Positions 1 to 10,588 of a DNA stretch of 64,000 nt are shown in pieces; position 1 is the stretch's first letter; each line of letters opens with the position of its first letter. Below the pieces are notes generated by a model. The model saw only the letters and a program-made list of their open reading frames with translations, searched no databases and was not told the DNA's origin. The position numbers and the translations under genes are program-made. The stretch is from Pseudanabaena sp. (GTDB lineage: Bacteria; Cyanobacteriota; Cyanobacteriia; Pseudanabaenales; Pseudanabaenaceae): assembly GCA_003249035.1 (NCBI GenBank), contig QBMK01000006.1, positions 1-64,000 of the forward strand, given 5' to 3'.

Positions 1-50
1 TTGGTTCGGCGGGCTTCGCCCGCCGAACCAATTTTGGGGTTTATATGCAC
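1..50. repeat. Palindrome at window edge (possible family B)
   Basis: ttggttcggcggg-cttcg-cccgccgaaccaa then ttttggggttta. Confidence 0.65.
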
Positions 51-78
51 ATGTTATTTAATTTTCATTCCTTAATAT

Positions 79-154
79 TTAGGATAAATCTAAAACCAAG
101 AATTGATTGGCGGCGCGGAGCACAGTCAATCAATTCTTAGGTTTTATGTCCTAA
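79..154. repeat. Family B palindromic element
   Basis: taggataaatctaaaaccaagaattgattggcggcgcggagcacagtcaatcaattcttaggttttatgtccta. Confidence 0.7.
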
Positions 155-353
155 TACATTGGCGAGTTATATATAAGTCGTTTGGCAGAGCGCCACATGC
201 CCTATGTGTGTTGTAATTAGTAATGAAATTAATCTTGAAACATGAATGTGTTGATAAACACTTCACTTTCTGATATTCTTTCTGCTATATTTGCTACATT
301 GGTTGTTAAGACAGATACTTAAAGCTGTCATGTTGTGAGGAAAGGTAATTTTT

Positions 354-2063
354 ATGTCTAAGATCTCTAAGAAAAATTATAGTATTGTAATTTCAGCTGC
401 TGTTGCTGCATCTGCACTTATTAGTGGTGCTGCAAATGCTCAATCTTCTACTGGTTCTCAATCTGTTCGCTCCATGAGCGCTGACACCCTTGTTGAGCAA
501 ACCCAACTGCGTCCTAGTGCAGTTGCTCAAAATGTAACTTCAGTATCTCAGCTCAGCGACGTTAGACCAACTGATTGGGCTTTCACCGCATTGCAATCTT
601 TGGTTGAGCGTTATGGTTGTATCGCTGGCTTCCCTGACAGCACTTTTCGCGGCAGACAAGCTACCACTCGCTACGAGTTTGCTGCTGGTTTGAATGCTTG
701 CTTGGACAAGATCAACGAAATTATCGCTGCTGGTCTAGCTGATAAGGTCAGCAAAGAAGACTTCGCAGTAGTGCAAAAGCTTCAAGAAGAATTCGCGGCT
801 GAGCTCGCAACCCTTCGTGGACGTGTAGATGCTCTTGAAGCCAAGACAGCATTGCTCGAAGCTCAACAGTTCTCCACCACCACCAAGCTACGCGGTGAAG
901 CAATCTTCGGTCTTGCAGGTGCATTTGAAACAGACACCACCCCTACCAATAACACGAACACCGTGTTTGCCTATCGCGTTCGTCTAAATCTAGACACCAG
1001 CTTCACTGGAAAGGATTTGTTGAGAACTCGTTTGCAAGCCAGCAACACTCCTAACCTTTCTACTGCTTTGAATCCTGGAGTGCTTGACGCATCTAGTAGC
1101 TCTAGTTTGTCCTTCCAAAGTGGTACTCCTAACAACGCATTTGAAATCAACCGCTTGTTCTACCGTTTCCCACTTGGCAACACATTTACAGCATACATCG
1201 CTCCTATTGGTGCGCCTGAAGATGTCCTCGATCCGATGAACCCTATTGAAAGTGATAGTCAAGGTACACTTTCTCGTTTCTTGCGCTTTAACCCACTAAT
1301 TCGCATTGCTTCTAACAACGGGTCTTCAAATTCTGCTTTGTCAGGACTTGCTATTGCTGGTTTTGACTGGAAAATTTCCGATCAAGGCAACTTTCAATTT
1401 ATTTACAGCGCAACTAACCCTGCTGATGCTTCTGGACAGGGCGGTTTAGGCGGTGGCGGTACAAAGTTAGCTGCTCAGTTGGTTTATAAGCCTATGGCTG
1501 CACTTAAGGCTGCTTTTGGCTATGCTTACGCCTATACCCCTGGCAACACTCTTGCGTCTGGTCTCAATGCTGACTCTTTCGGAGGATTTGCTGTAGCTAA
1601 TGTCGGAAGACCTTACGGAAATACCAACGGAGTTGCTACTGGTCCTGGTGGCACCATTACTGGTATCCAAAGCAATACTATTGTTGGAAGCTTGGTTTGG
1701 GATATCACCCCCAAGTTTACCTTCAATACATGGGGTTCCTACATTTTTGCTAATTCAACAGGTACCGCCGGTGCAAATACAACCTTTACTAGCTGGGTAA
1801 CTACATTCTCTGGTAAAGATTTGTTCCTTGAAGGCGACCAAGCGGCAATTTCATTTGGTCAACCACTACAACGCACAAACGTTGGTGGTGTTGCACAAGG
1901 AAGTCCTGGAGCTACTCCTTATCTGCTTGAAACTTTCTATCGCTTCCGCGTTTCTAAGAACATCAGCATCACTCCTGGTATTTACTGGGTGTTCAACCAA
2001 GGTAGCAGTTCTGCTAATGGTACCGCAACTGTTGGTGTAATTCGTACCACATTCTCTTTCTAA
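354..2063 (+). CDS. Iron uptake/carbohydrate-selective porin (SLH domain + OprB-type beta barrel), SomA/B-like
   Basis: Signal peptide, SLH-like 'VRPTDWAFTALQSLVERYGCIAGFPDSTFRGRQATTRYEFAAGLNACLDKI', coiled coil, then beta-rich barrel ending in F (TTFSF). Confidence 0.93.
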   Translation: MSKISKKNYSIVISAAVAASALISGAANAQSSTGSQSVRSMSADTLVEQTQLRPSAVAQNVTSVSQLSDVRPTDWAFTALQSLVERYGCIAGFPDSTFRGRQATTRYEFAAGLNACLDKINEIIAAGLADKVSKEDFAVVQKLQEEFAAELATLRGRVDALEAKTALLEAQQFSTTTKLRGEAIFGLAGAFETDTTPTNNTNTVFAYRVRLNLDTSFTGKDLLRTRLQASNTPNLSTALNPGVLDASSSSSLSFQSGTPNNAFEINRLFYRFPLGNTFTAYIAPIGAPEDVLDPMNPIESDSQGTLSRFLRFNPLIRIASNNGSSNSALSGLAIAGFDWKISDQGNFQFIYSATNPADASGQGGLGGGGTKLAAQLVYKPMAALKAAFGYAYAYTPGNTLASGLNADSFGGFAVANVGRPYGNTNGVATGPGGTITGIQSNTIVGSLVWDITPKFTFNTWGSYIFANSTGTAGANTTFTSWVTTFSGKDLFLEGDQAAISFGQPLQRTNVGGVAQGSPGATPYLLETFYRFRVSKNISITPGIYWVFNQGSSSANGTATVGVIRTTFSF

Positions 2064-2092
2064 GATTTGGTTAACTCCTGTTACATCTGACA

Positions 2093-2138
2093 GAAAAAAA
2101 GCAGAGGCAATTAATTAATTGCCTCTGCTTTTTTTATT
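2093..2138. terminator. Bidirectional hairpin terminator after porin gene
   Basis: aaaaaaagcagaggcaatt-aa-ttaattgcctctgcttttttt. Confidence 0.8.
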
Positions 2139-2263
2139 AGTGTTGTCAAACTTGCGTGAATTGGTATAAAAACAAAAGAGAGTTGCGGCGCGAAGCGCTG
2201 CAACTCTCTTTTGTTTTTTTGGTTATAAAAATCCCTAAATTTGTGTAATCCGCAATTCGAACT

Positions 2264-2962
2264 TCATTTTTCGCTTGATGCTAAAAACGATCGCGTTGCT
2301 TCGGCTACTTGGGACATTGGATCGTTGGCGAGCTTTTCTAGGGCAGATTTAGCTTCAGAACCACCAAGCTGAGCTAGAGACTGAGCAACACGATGTCGAA
2401 TCTGCCAATCGGGATCTTCGATAAGGGGGAGCAAGAGTGTGACGGATGCAGGATTGCCCAGATCTCCAAGAGAACCGATCGCAGCAATTTTGACCAGTTC
2501 ATTCGGGCTTTTTAGTGCTTCAGAAAGTAGCTCAAACCCCTTAGGATCGCCTAGCTCTCCGATCGCTGCAATGATGCTAAATTGAAACATCCAGTCGTTG
2601 GTAGACTCGTAGGCAGTTTTAAGCAGCTCAAAGGCTTGGGTAAGTTGTAGAGAACCAAGTGAAGCCGCCGCCGCCGCACGTACATCTATTTCAGGATCGA
2701 TAGACAGGCGATCGCTTAAAATTTCTAAGGATTTTTCTAAATTAATTGTGCCAACAGTACCAAGCTGACTAACTGCATCGTAGCGGATGCGGGCATAGGG
2801 GTCGATCGCAGCTATTGTAAGTAAATCAAATCTTTCAGAAACGGGAAGAGAGCGACTAGCATGGAGGGCTTTCATCCGAACACCCATATCATCGGTAGCT
2901 AGCTGCTCTCTCAAGGTTTCAAACTGAATTTCTGATGTTTCGCTCACAAGAAAGTCTCGCAA
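2264..2962 (-). CDS. HEAT-repeat (PBS lyase/NblB-like) protein
   Basis: Repeated 'DPxxxVRxxAAxxLGxLG'-type motifs; start TTG at 2962 or GTG at 2947. Confidence 0.75.
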   Translation of the reverse strand: MRDFLVSETSEIQFETLREQLATDDMGVRMKALHASRSLPVSERFDLLTIAAIDPYARIRYDAVSQLGTVGTINLEKSLEILSDRLSIDPEIDVRAAAAASLGSLQLTQAFELLKTAYESTNDWMFQFSIIAAIGELGDPKGFELLSEALKSPNELVKIAAIGSLGDLGNPASVTLLLPLIEDPDWQIRHRVAQSLAQLGGSEAKSALEKLANDPMSQVAEATRSFLASSEK

Positions 2963-3205
2963 TTAATACGCTAACGTTTCTAGTGTCTCACGTAAGTAGC
3001 TACGCACGAGATCATCAAGGACACTTTCTTGTAAGGTCAGATTATCTTTGGGATCAGCCTTGATATCTACATTTCGAGATCGCTGCCATTTGTCAAATCC
3101 TGAACTGGTCGCGATCGCTTGCTTGAGATGACTCCAAACTTTTGGATCTTTAGAAGCTTCATCCAAAGGGAGAGCCAAGTTATTCGCTGTTGAGGATAAG
3201 TTCAT
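2963..3205 (-). CDS. Small conserved hypothetical protein upstream of HEAT-repeat gene
   Basis: 80-aa ORF, abuts the HEAT-repeat gene in the same orientation. Confidence 0.6.
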   Translation of the reverse strand: MNLSSTANNLALPLDEASKDPKVWSHLKQAIATSSGFDKWQRSRNVDIKADPKDNLTLQESVLDDLVRSYLRETLETLAY

Positions 3206-3386
3206 AGAAATTTCCTAGGCTTATATAGTTATTATGGGAATTTACGAAGGGCGTAATTAGCTAAGAATAAACTAAACTAAAGATCGAAATTAGCTCATTT
3301 ATATTTATCCTATCATTTCAATAAAGAAGCCACCGAATTAGAATTAAATGTATATCTATAGATAGAAATCAATTATTCAAATAATT

Positions 3387-3791
3387 ATGACTACTTCAAA
3401 TCCATTTACTGATCCAAATATTGCATCGCAGGCTACAGAACTAAATCCAAACTATGCAATTCCTATCGTACTTATATTAGCAGGAATACCACTTGTTTGG
3501 GTTCAACCGATTGCTGCTGGTGCGGTTGCAATTTTTGGTTTGTTCTTAGCCTACCAAGCAGCCACCATTCGATTAGTATTTACTGCAACAGATTTAGAGG
3601 TTTATCGATCGCAACAAAAGTTTCGTTCATTCCCCTATAAAGAGTGGCAAGATTGGAAAGTATTTTGGGTTGGGTTTCCGATTTTGTTCTATTTCAAAGA
3701 AGTAAAAAGTATTCATTTCTTACCAGTTTTATTTGATGCGCAAATGCTAAAAACTTGTTTAGAAAAACATATTTCTTTGAATAAACCTTAG
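3387..3791 (+). CDS. DUF3119 family protein (two TM)
   Basis: Hydrophobic N-term followed by 'TDLEVYRSQQKFRSFPYKEWQDWKVFW...FYFKEVKSIHFLPVLFD', typical of the cyanobacterial/plastid family. Confidence 0.75.
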   Translation: MTTSNPFTDPNIASQATELNPNYAIPIVLILAGIPLVWVQPIAAGAVAIFGLFLAYQAATIRLVFTATDLEVYRSQQKFRSFPYKEWQDWKVFWVGFPILFYFKEVKSIHFLPVLFDAQMLKTCLEKHISLNKP

Positions 3792-3845
3792 CTTTAGGAT
3801 GGTGGCATTGACCTTCCTACTGTTTTCTGAGTTTTTGGACTAGAC

Positions 3846-5123
3846 ATGAATTACTTTGTGGGGATTGATTTTGGGACTTCGGGAGTACGGGCGATCGCAA
3901 TTAACTCAGATAGTGAAATCATGGCTATCAGCCGCGCTGATTATGACATTCGTGATTGTGAAAAATGGAAAACAGCTCTTTATGAAGTAATCTCTAGTCT
4001 GCCTCAGCAAATCAAACAAAATATCAGGAAAATAGTCGTTGATGGCACTTCAGGAACAGTTTTAATTTGCGATCGCACAGGAAATGCGATCGCGCCACCG
4101 ATGATCTATAGCGATGCGTGTGGTAAAGAAGTTATAGAGGCAGTAAAAAAAATTGCGCCACCGCAAAATTCAGTCTGTAGCGAGACTTCGAGTTTTGCCA
4201 AGTTAGTTTTATTTCTTGAGAATGAAGGGCTGCGCTCTTCATTCCCAAATTTGTATTTGCTACATCAAGCTGATTGGCTGGGTTATTTGCTGCATGGCAA
4301 ATTGGGCGTGAGTGATTATCATAATGCTCTGAAATTAGGTTACGATCCCTTGCTTTTACACTATCCTGATTGGCTAAAAGATTGGGCGTTACGAAATCCT
4401 GCGGTAACTTTGCCTGAAGTATTTGCGCCTAGTAAAACTATAGGAATAATTCAGGAAGCGGTCGCCTTAAAACTAAATTTGCCCCTTGATTGCAAAATTG
4501 GTGCAGGAACTACCGATAGTAATGCCGCTTTTATAGCTAGTGTTGGCACGGTGATGCCGGAGGTTGGGACAGCAGTTACTTCACTTGGGTCAACAATGGT
4601 GCTGAAAGTTTTAAGCGATCGCCAGATCGATGATGCGCGTTACGGTATTTATAGTCATCGGTTTGAGCATCCTAATTTTGGATGTTTATGGCTAGTTGGC
4701 GGGGCTTCAAATGTTGGCTGTGCAGTATTGCGACAATTTTTTACAGATCGGCAGTTACAAGAGTTTAGCAATCGCATTAATCCGAATATTTCTAGCCTGC
4801 TAGATTATTACCCTTTACCGAAAACAGGCGATCGCTTTCCGATTAATGATCCCAATCTCACGCCCAAATTACACCCACGTCCTGATGATCCAGTAGAGTT
4901 TTTGCATGGATTGCTAGAAAGTATGGCAAGAATTGAGGCGCAGGGCTATAAACTTTTGCAAGAATTAGGGGCTTCACCAATTCAGCAAATTTATACGGCA
5001 GGTGGCGGGGCAAAAAATCAGACTTGGGGGAAAATCCGCGATCGCCATTTACAGATCCCAATGAAACAAGCTATTCAGACCGAATCGGCTTATGGTGCTG
5101 CATTATTAGCAAGACTAAATTAG
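3846..5123 (+). CDS. FGGY-family carbohydrate kinase
   Basis: 'FVGIDFGTSGVRAIAI', 'GTTDSNAAFIAS', 'IYTAGGGAKNQTWGKIRDRHLQIP'. Confidence 0.9.
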   Translation: MNYFVGIDFGTSGVRAIAINSDSEIMAISRADYDIRDCEKWKTALYEVISSLPQQIKQNIRKIVVDGTSGTVLICDRTGNAIAPPMIYSDACGKEVIEAVKKIAPPQNSVCSETSSFAKLVLFLENEGLRSSFPNLYLLHQADWLGYLLHGKLGVSDYHNALKLGYDPLLLHYPDWLKDWALRNPAVTLPEVFAPSKTIGIIQEAVALKLNLPLDCKIGAGTTDSNAAFIASVGTVMPEVGTAVTSLGSTMVLKVLSDRQIDDARYGIYSHRFEHPNFGCLWLVGGASNVGCAVLRQFFTDRQLQEFSNRINPNISSLLDYYPLPKTGDRFPINDPNLTPKLHPRPDDPVEFLHGLLESMARIEAQGYKLLQELGASPIQQIYTAGGGAKNQTWGKIRDRHLQIPMKQAIQTESAYGAALLARLN

Positions 5124-5160
5124 GGGTTTGCCTCACATGCCTTGTTGACAAAGCCCTAAC

Positions 5161-5261
5161 ACCAATTCACAAAAGCGTGCCAACACTTTTATGAATTAAA
5201 AACTAAACCCAGTATGGGTTTTAAAAACACAAAATGGCGTAGCCATTTCATGTTTTGGTAT
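5161..5261. repeat. Composite three-hairpin repeat, family A copy
   Basis: accaattcacaaaagcgtgccaacacttttatgaatt...aaacccagtatgggttt...aaacacaaaatggcgtagccatttcatgttttggtat. Confidence 0.8.
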
Positions 5262-5315
5262 AACTTAGTTTCATAATAGATTTGGCGTAGCCGTAACACA
5301 CAAAGAATAGAGATT

Positions 5316-5996
5316 ATGATTACCCCACTGAAGCGCAAAAATTTTGATGAGCTTATTCCTGCTGTTCCCACATCAGAGCAGTATCAATACTATTGGGGCG
5401 ACGGACAGAGTTTATTTCGACGTGTAGCCATTTCGATTACTTGCGTGATTGTGTTCACAATCCTCTATAACCGAGTTCACGAAAATAATCCCAGCAGTTT
5501 TGGTGCCTTAATCATGTTTATTTGTGCAGCTTTGGGGGGATTGTATTGGATGTTAGAGCCAATTGCACTGGCAAGCATTCGCAACGCTAAGTTGCGGCGC
5601 TTTGCCTATTGTGGATTTTGGCAAGCAGAAGTTTTGGACATTTACGTCTCGCAAGAAGTGCTGGCGCGTGCCGAAAAAGTAAACTCACGAGGACGGATGG
5701 ATGTTAGTTATGATGCGGAAAGTTTTTTAAATATTGAGCTTGGTGATGAGACTGAGTTTGTAACAACTTTGCGATTGCCAATGAGGCGTGAACTCAAACG
5801 AATTCGACCTGCGCAAACAGTATTTATGTTGCTATTTTCAAACGATCGCCGATTTGGTCGGGTGAGCCGAATAACATCTGATGCTTATATTGCCCAATAC
5901 GATCTCTGGGTCGGAGATTATCCTTATTTGCGTCGAGATACTTTTGTGAATCTGACTAAATTCATGGTCAAGCGATCGCAAAGAGTGCCTAACTAA
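5316..5996 (+). CDS. Conserved cyanobacterial membrane protein
   Basis: Two TM segments then soluble domain. Confidence 0.65.
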   Translation: MITPLKRKNFDELIPAVPTSEQYQYYWGDGQSLFRRVAISITCVIVFTILYNRVHENNPSSFGALIMFICAALGGLYWMLEPIALASIRNAKLRRFAYCGFWQAEVLDIYVSQEVLARAEKVNSRGRMDVSYDAESFLNIELGDETEFVTTLRLPMRRELKRIRPAQTVFMLLFSNDRRFGRVSRITSDAYIAQYDLWVGDYPYLRRDTFVNLTKFMVKRSQRVPN

Positions 5997-6116
5997 GGGC
6001 GATCCCAAAGCTTAAGAAACTTGGAATATGTGCGCTAAATCACTGCCACCCATGAGACGATCCCCTACTCTGGGATCATTAACTAGACAATTAGCGGCTA
6101 CTCACGAGTTACAAAA

Positions 6117-6467
6117 ATGTTTAATATACAAGCGCGAAAAATTAATTCCAGCAATTTAGAATCTCAATTTGATCTATCAACCTGTATTTATCGAAATGAA
6201 ACAGCATTTGTGCAAATCATTCGCATATCTCAACCAAACCTTACATTCTTGGAAAGATCAGTATTCCCTAATCAATGCATACATTTTTCTGCGTCAGTAG
6301 ATGCATTGCTAGAAATATATGAAGCTAGCTTATCTGGTTTAATTCATGCTGATACGATTCCATGTTCCCTACTTGAACTGGCTGACTTGGACATGGGACC
6401 TAATACATCAAGTTCGCAAGAGTTAAATAAATCTTTGAAAGATAAATTAGTTTCCATCGCAGCTTAG
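6117..6467 (+). CDS. Hypothetical protein
   Basis: 116-aa ORF in an otherwise non-coding gap. Confidence 0.5.
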   Translation: MFNIQARKINSSNLESQFDLSTCIYRNETAFVQIIRISQPNLTFLERSVFPNQCIHFSASVDALLEIYEASLSGLIHADTIPCSLLELADLDMGPNTSSSQELNKSLKDKLVSIAA

Positions 6468-6514
6468 TTCGTAGTTTAGTAGCCGTCGCTTTTTAGTTTT
6501 TTTGCTTTTAATTA

Positions 6515-6552
6515 TAAAGAAGAGATTGCAGTGCAATCTCTTCTTTTTTATA
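6515..6552. terminator. Hairpin terminator
   Basis: aaagaagagattgcagtgcaatctcttctttttta. Confidence 0.75.
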
Positions 6553-6568
6553 GCTACAGTCACTTGAT

Positions 6569-6642
6569 CTTAGGACAAATCAAAACCCAAGAATGGATAG
6601 GCGCCGCTGAGCTGCGCCTATCCATTCTTGGGTTTCTTAGAA
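6569..6642. repeat. Long palindromic intergenic element, family B
   Basis: ttaggacaaatcaaaacccaagaatggataggcgccgctgagctgcgcctatccattcttgggtttcttagaa. Confidence 0.75.
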
Positions 6643-6801
6643 CACACACCAATGGTTAGGGCAGCCAGCAAAAGCCACTTCAATCTTGAGATCAACTGTT
6701 CAATGCAATTCTCATAGACTCTATCCCGTGATTCATGGCGCCCCAAAAAAACTACAATAAAAGCTAGTAGAAATCGATGAAAATCAAAACAAATTAAGAC
6801 T

Positions 6802-8097
6802 GTGACATATAAAGTTGGACTTCTCGGATTAGGAACAGTTGGCACTGGTGTTGCCAAAATCTTCCAAGACCCTGCGGGTCGCCATCCACTGCTACCTAAT
6901 ATAGAAATCGCGCGGGTGGGTGTAAGATCGCTAGCCAAGCAGCGTGACGTAGAAATCGCTTCAAATATTGTCACAGATGATTTGGAGTCTATCGTCAACG
7001 ATCCTGCAATCGATATCGTGGTTGAGGTTATTGGGGGGATCGAGCCAGCCAAGAGTCTTATATTAAAAGCGATCGCCAATGGTAAACACATTGTCACTGC
7101 CAACAAAGCCGTAATCGCCAGATATGGCAATGAGATTTTTACTGCATCTAAGAAAATAGGCGTATATGTAATGCTGGAAGCAGCTGCTTGTGGAGGGATT
7201 CCCGTGATTCAAGCACTGAAACAAAGTCTTGGCGGCAATCGCATTAGCGAATTAACTGGGATCGTTAATGGCACAACCAATTACATTTTGAGTCGCATGT
7301 ATTTTGAGGGTGCTGATTTTGATAAAACCCTCGCGGAGGCACAACAGCTAGGTTATGCCGAAGCAGATCCTACGGCAGATGTTGATGGCTATGATGCGGC
7401 AGATAAGATGGCTATTTTGGCGAGCCTTGCCTTTGGCGATCGCATTAAGCTTGAAGATATCTACCGTGAAGGGATTCGTTCAATTACTAGTGCTGATATT
7501 GGCTATGCCAAAGAGTTGGGCTTTACGATTAAGCTCCTAGGTATTGCACGACGAACTGATAGCAAAGATGAAAACAATCTAGAAATTCGCGTGCATCCTA
7601 CCCTAATACCGATCCAACATCCACTTGCAAATATTCACGGTGTGACTAATGCTGTGCGTATTGAAGGCGATCCCATCGGTGAAGTTGTATTTTCTGGGCC
7701 TGGTGCAGGGGCGGGAGCAACTGCTAGTGCCGTAGTTGCAGATATTATCAATGTTGTAGCAGCGATGAAATCTATGCCCAATCAAGTCAATCAATTGATG
7801 GGCTGTTCTCATGAGCATTACGCTAAAATCGCCCCAATTGAAGACACAGTAACGCAGTTTTATGCAAGGCTGCTAACCCATGATAAGCCAGGGGTAATTG
7901 GCGACCTTGGGACTGCTTTTGGCAAACACAGCGTAAGCTTGAATGCAATTTTGCAAAAAAATACAATTCATGACGGTCTAGCTGAAATTGTGGTGGTAAC
8001 GCAAAGGGTAAGTGAGTTCAACTTCCAACAAGCGATCGCTACCATTCGCAAGTTAACAACTTTGCATAGCATTCCGACTGTGTTAAGAGTTCTGTAA
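6802..8097 (+). CDS. hom: Homoserine dehydrogenase
   Basis: 'YKVGLLGLGTVGTGVAKI', 'VTANKAVIARYGNEIF', 'GIVNGTTNYILSRM', C-terminal ACT domain; GTG start. Confidence 0.96.
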   Translation: MTYKVGLLGLGTVGTGVAKIFQDPAGRHPLLPNIEIARVGVRSLAKQRDVEIASNIVTDDLESIVNDPAIDIVVEVIGGIEPAKSLILKAIANGKHIVTANKAVIARYGNEIFTASKKIGVYVMLEAAACGGIPVIQALKQSLGGNRISELTGIVNGTTNYILSRMYFEGADFDKTLAEAQQLGYAEADPTADVDGYDAADKMAILASLAFGDRIKLEDIYREGIRSITSADIGYAKELGFTIKLLGIARRTDSKDENNLEIRVHPTLIPIQHPLANIHGVTNAVRIEGDPIGEVVFSGPGAGAGATASAVVADIINVVAAMKSMPNQVNQLMGCSHEHYAKIAPIEDTVTQFYARLLTHDKPGVIGDLGTAFGKHSVSLNAILQKNTIHDGLAEIVVVTQRVSEFNFQQAIATIRKLTTLHSIPTVLRVL

Positions 8098-8116
8098 ATA
8101 ATTGCGCCCCCTAAAA

Positions 8117-8182
8117 GTCGTTAGAAAAAATGAGCAGGAAAATTTGGCTGATCAGCTAAATTTTCCTGCTCATTTTTTTGCG
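8117..8182. terminator. Long hairpin terminator between convergent genes
   Basis: aaaaaatgagcaggaaaattt...aaattttcctgctcattttttt. Confidence 0.8.
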
Positions 8183-8190
8183 CGTCTAAG

Positions 8191-9789
8191 TTATCGGTAG
8201 TTGGGAGGACGTTTATATTTTTTGGAGACATCAATCTGGTTTCGTTTTGGTGGAAACCACGATCGCCAAACCCATATCAAAATACCTTCAAGCATTTCAG
8301 CTAGATCGATCGCCGCTTTGCTTACCTTTTGCAGAGGCGATAACTGGCGAGACGGGCGACTAGATCGACTTGCCGAAGAAACATTTGGAGAACCTTTAGG
8401 AGCGATTGGTCGATTTGATATGGAGCGGCGATCGCGAGGTGGCTGTTTTTGTACAGAATCAGATGGAGATCGCCTCGAAGCAATTCTAGGCTGAGGCGGT
8501 TGGCGATAGGCTTGTTGAGCTAGATGAGTTTCTAGTTCAGAATGAGTGGGAATGCTGTAAAAATCAGCATCAGTTTCGTAAATCTCCACACGACGTTTTG
8601 GCAGATTGGGCAAATCAATTTGAGGTTTATCAATAGCCATAAATTGCTGCTCAATATATGCTTCGGTAACCGGTTCTAATTCAGGAACTTCTTCTACTAA
8701 ACCTTGCAAAGTCCAATTTCGTTCTGCTTTAGCACCACCTAAACGCAAGCAGTTACCTGCATGATCGAGAACCAAGGCTTTGCGTCCATTTTTGGGACGT
8801 AAGCCTCGACCGAGCATTTGCAAATGTAGAGCAACGGATTTGGTTGGGCGACAGAGCTGGATTACTTCAATTTCAGGAACATCAAAGCCTTCTGTAAACA
8901 AATTGACATTGCAAAGGACGCTAGTTTCACCACCGCGAAAACGCTCAAGAATAGCTTGACGTTCCTTAGGGACAGTTTCGCCATCGATATGTTCAGCAGC
9001 AATACCTTCAGTTCGATAGCGCTCAGCGATCGCTTTGGAATGGTCTAAGTTAATTGCAAATACTACACAGCGTTTTTGATGAGCATGGCGCAAGTAAGCA
9101 TCTACGGCACAACCAGCTACATAGCGGCGATCGATCCGCTCCGCTAGGTCAGCAGAATTAAAATCTCCTCCAGCAATGCGAATTCCTTCTTCAGTAGGCA
9201 AAAAGCTTTCAGGTGCAAGCACATCGTAATCTGCGAGAAATCCCCGCCAAATAAGTTCAGATACCGAAGGTCCAACTACCAATGCTTCATATAAGCGATC
9301 AAATCCCCGTCCATCTAATCGCGAAGGCGTAGCAGTCACACCCAAGATCAGGGCTTCGGGAAAATTTTTCAGAATAGATAGATAACTGGGGGCTAGGGAA
9401 AGGTGCGCTTCGTCAACGATCACAAGCGAGATCGCACCCAAATCGATTTCCTTTTTTTCGAGCCGTCTTACTAGAGTTTGCACAGAGGCGCATTGCACCA
9501 GATGCTCCAGGTGCATGGGTTGATCGGCTTTGATAATGCCAATTGGCGATCGCAATGTTTGTTCTAGAGTGTTTCGAGATTGCCAGAGAAGTTCTTCTCG
9601 ATGAACCAGTAGCAGGACGCGCTGATGGCGATCGCAAAAATGTTTGGCTAGTTCGCTAAAGGTGCGTGTCTTTCCTGAACCTGTGGGCATCGCTAGCAAG
9701 ATCGCCCGTTTACCCTGTCGCCAAGTCGAATAAATCTCATCGATGACACGTTTTTGATAGTCTCGTAGCTCGGACATCTCACGCCTCAA
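8191..9789 (-). CDS. DEAD/DEAH-box (SSL2/type III restriction-like) helicase
   Basis: 'LLAMPTGSGKTRTFSELAKHF', 'VIVDEAHLS', 'GVTATPSRLDGRG', 'QMLGRGLRP'. Confidence 0.93.
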   Translation of the reverse strand: MRREMSELRDYQKRVIDEIYSTWRQGKRAILLAMPTGSGKTRTFSELAKHFCDRHQRVLLLVHREELLWQSRNTLEQTLRSPIGIIKADQPMHLEHLVQCASVQTLVRRLEKKEIDLGAISLVIVDEAHLSLAPSYLSILKNFPEALILGVTATPSRLDGRGFDRLYEALVVGPSVSELIWRGFLADYDVLAPESFLPTEEGIRIAGGDFNSADLAERIDRRYVAGCAVDAYLRHAHQKRCVVFAINLDHSKAIAERYRTEGIAAEHIDGETVPKERQAILERFRGGETSVLCNVNLFTEGFDVPEIEVIQLCRPTKSVALHLQMLGRGLRPKNGRKALVLDHAGNCLRLGGAKAERNWTLQGLVEEVPELEPVTEAYIEQQFMAIDKPQIDLPNLPKRRVEIYETDADFYSIPTHSELETHLAQQAYRQPPQPRIASRRSPSDSVQKQPPRDRRSISNRPIAPKGSPNVSSASRSSRPSRQLSPLQKVSKAAIDLAEMLEGILIWVWRSWFPPKRNQIDVSKKYKRPPNYR

Positions 9790-9810
9790 AAAAATCCCTA
9801 GTATTATGTC

Positions 9811-9912
9811 ATACCAAAACTAAAAATGGCGTAGCTATTTTTAGTTTTGAAAACCCTTACTGGGTTTGGTTTTTAATTCACAAAAGTGTTGTCACACTTT
9901 CGTGAATTGGCA
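9811..9912. repeat. Composite three-hairpin repeat, family A copy (reverse order)
   Basis: ataccaaaactaaaaatggcgtagctatttttagttttgaaaacccttactgggtttggtttttaattcacaaaagtgttgtcacactttcgtgaattggcat. Confidence 0.8.
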
Positions 9913-9971
9913 TCAGAAGTTGCACAAAACGCATCAATGAATTCAATCGGTTTAGAGTGTCCGGAGAAAAG

Positions 9972-10526
9972 CTATCTAGTGATGTTGGTAAAAGTTAAAA
10001 GAAGTTTTTCGTCGTCAAGAGCAATTGGATGACTCAAATCTATATCAGGTGGCTTTTTAGCAAGATTCGCAATCGCTACTTCTTGTACTGGATGAATCCA
10101 ATCAGCCGCAATCTCGGCTAGGGGCAATAACACAAAGGCGCGATCGCTCATTCTTGGATGAGGTAAAACTAAATCTGGCGTATCGATTATCTGATCGCCA
10201 TAAAGCAATAAATCTAAGTCGAGAGTTCTTGCCCCCCAACGTTCGCGACGTTCGCGACCAAACATTTGCTCAGTATGGAATAGCGTTTGCAAAAGTTGCA
10301 GAGGCTGAAAGCTGGTTTTTAAAATTGCACAACCATTTATATAGTCAGGCTGTGGGGCAGAGTTAGGCAAAGTGATGGCTTTAGTTCGATACCAACGAGA
10401 AACACGAACTATCTCAATTTCGGGAAGGCTTGAGAGTTGCGCGATCGCTGAACGGACAATTTTTTCGGAGTCACCTATCTCACTGCTCAGATTACTACCT
10501 AGGGCGATCGCACAAAGCTCTGTCAT
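9972..10526 (-). CDS. folK: 2-amino-4-hydroxy-6-hydroxymethyldihydropteridine diphosphokinase
   Basis: 'AIALGSNL', 'ERRERWGARTLDLDLLLYGDQ', 'PHPRMSDRAFVLLPLAEI'. Confidence 0.95.
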   Translation of the reverse strand: MTELCAIALGSNLSSEIGDSEKIVRSAIAQLSSLPEIEIVRVSRWYRTKAITLPNSAPQPDYINGCAILKTSFQPLQLLQTLFHTEQMFGRERRERWGARTLDLDLLLYGDQIIDTPDLVLPHPRMSDRAFVLLPLAEIAADWIHPVQEVAIANLAKKPPDIDLSHPIALDDEKLLLTFTNITR

Positions 10527-10544
10527 GAATTCTCTATCAATAAT

Positions 10545-10588
10545 TCAGTAAGGACGCTGCAATGCAGCGTCCTTACTGAATTATACGA
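10545..10588. terminator. Hairpin between murA and folK
   Basis: attcagtaaggacgctgcaatgcagcgtccttactgaat. Confidence 0.75.

Noticed and set aside
990-1670. Antisense/alternate-frame ORFs within the porin gene
   Set aside because: Shadow ORFs in a confidently coded porin.
2096-2217. Hairpins after the porin as mobile elements
   Set aside because: Stem followed by T-run; ordinary bidirectional terminators are sufficient, though the second has a family B-like GCGAAGC tip.
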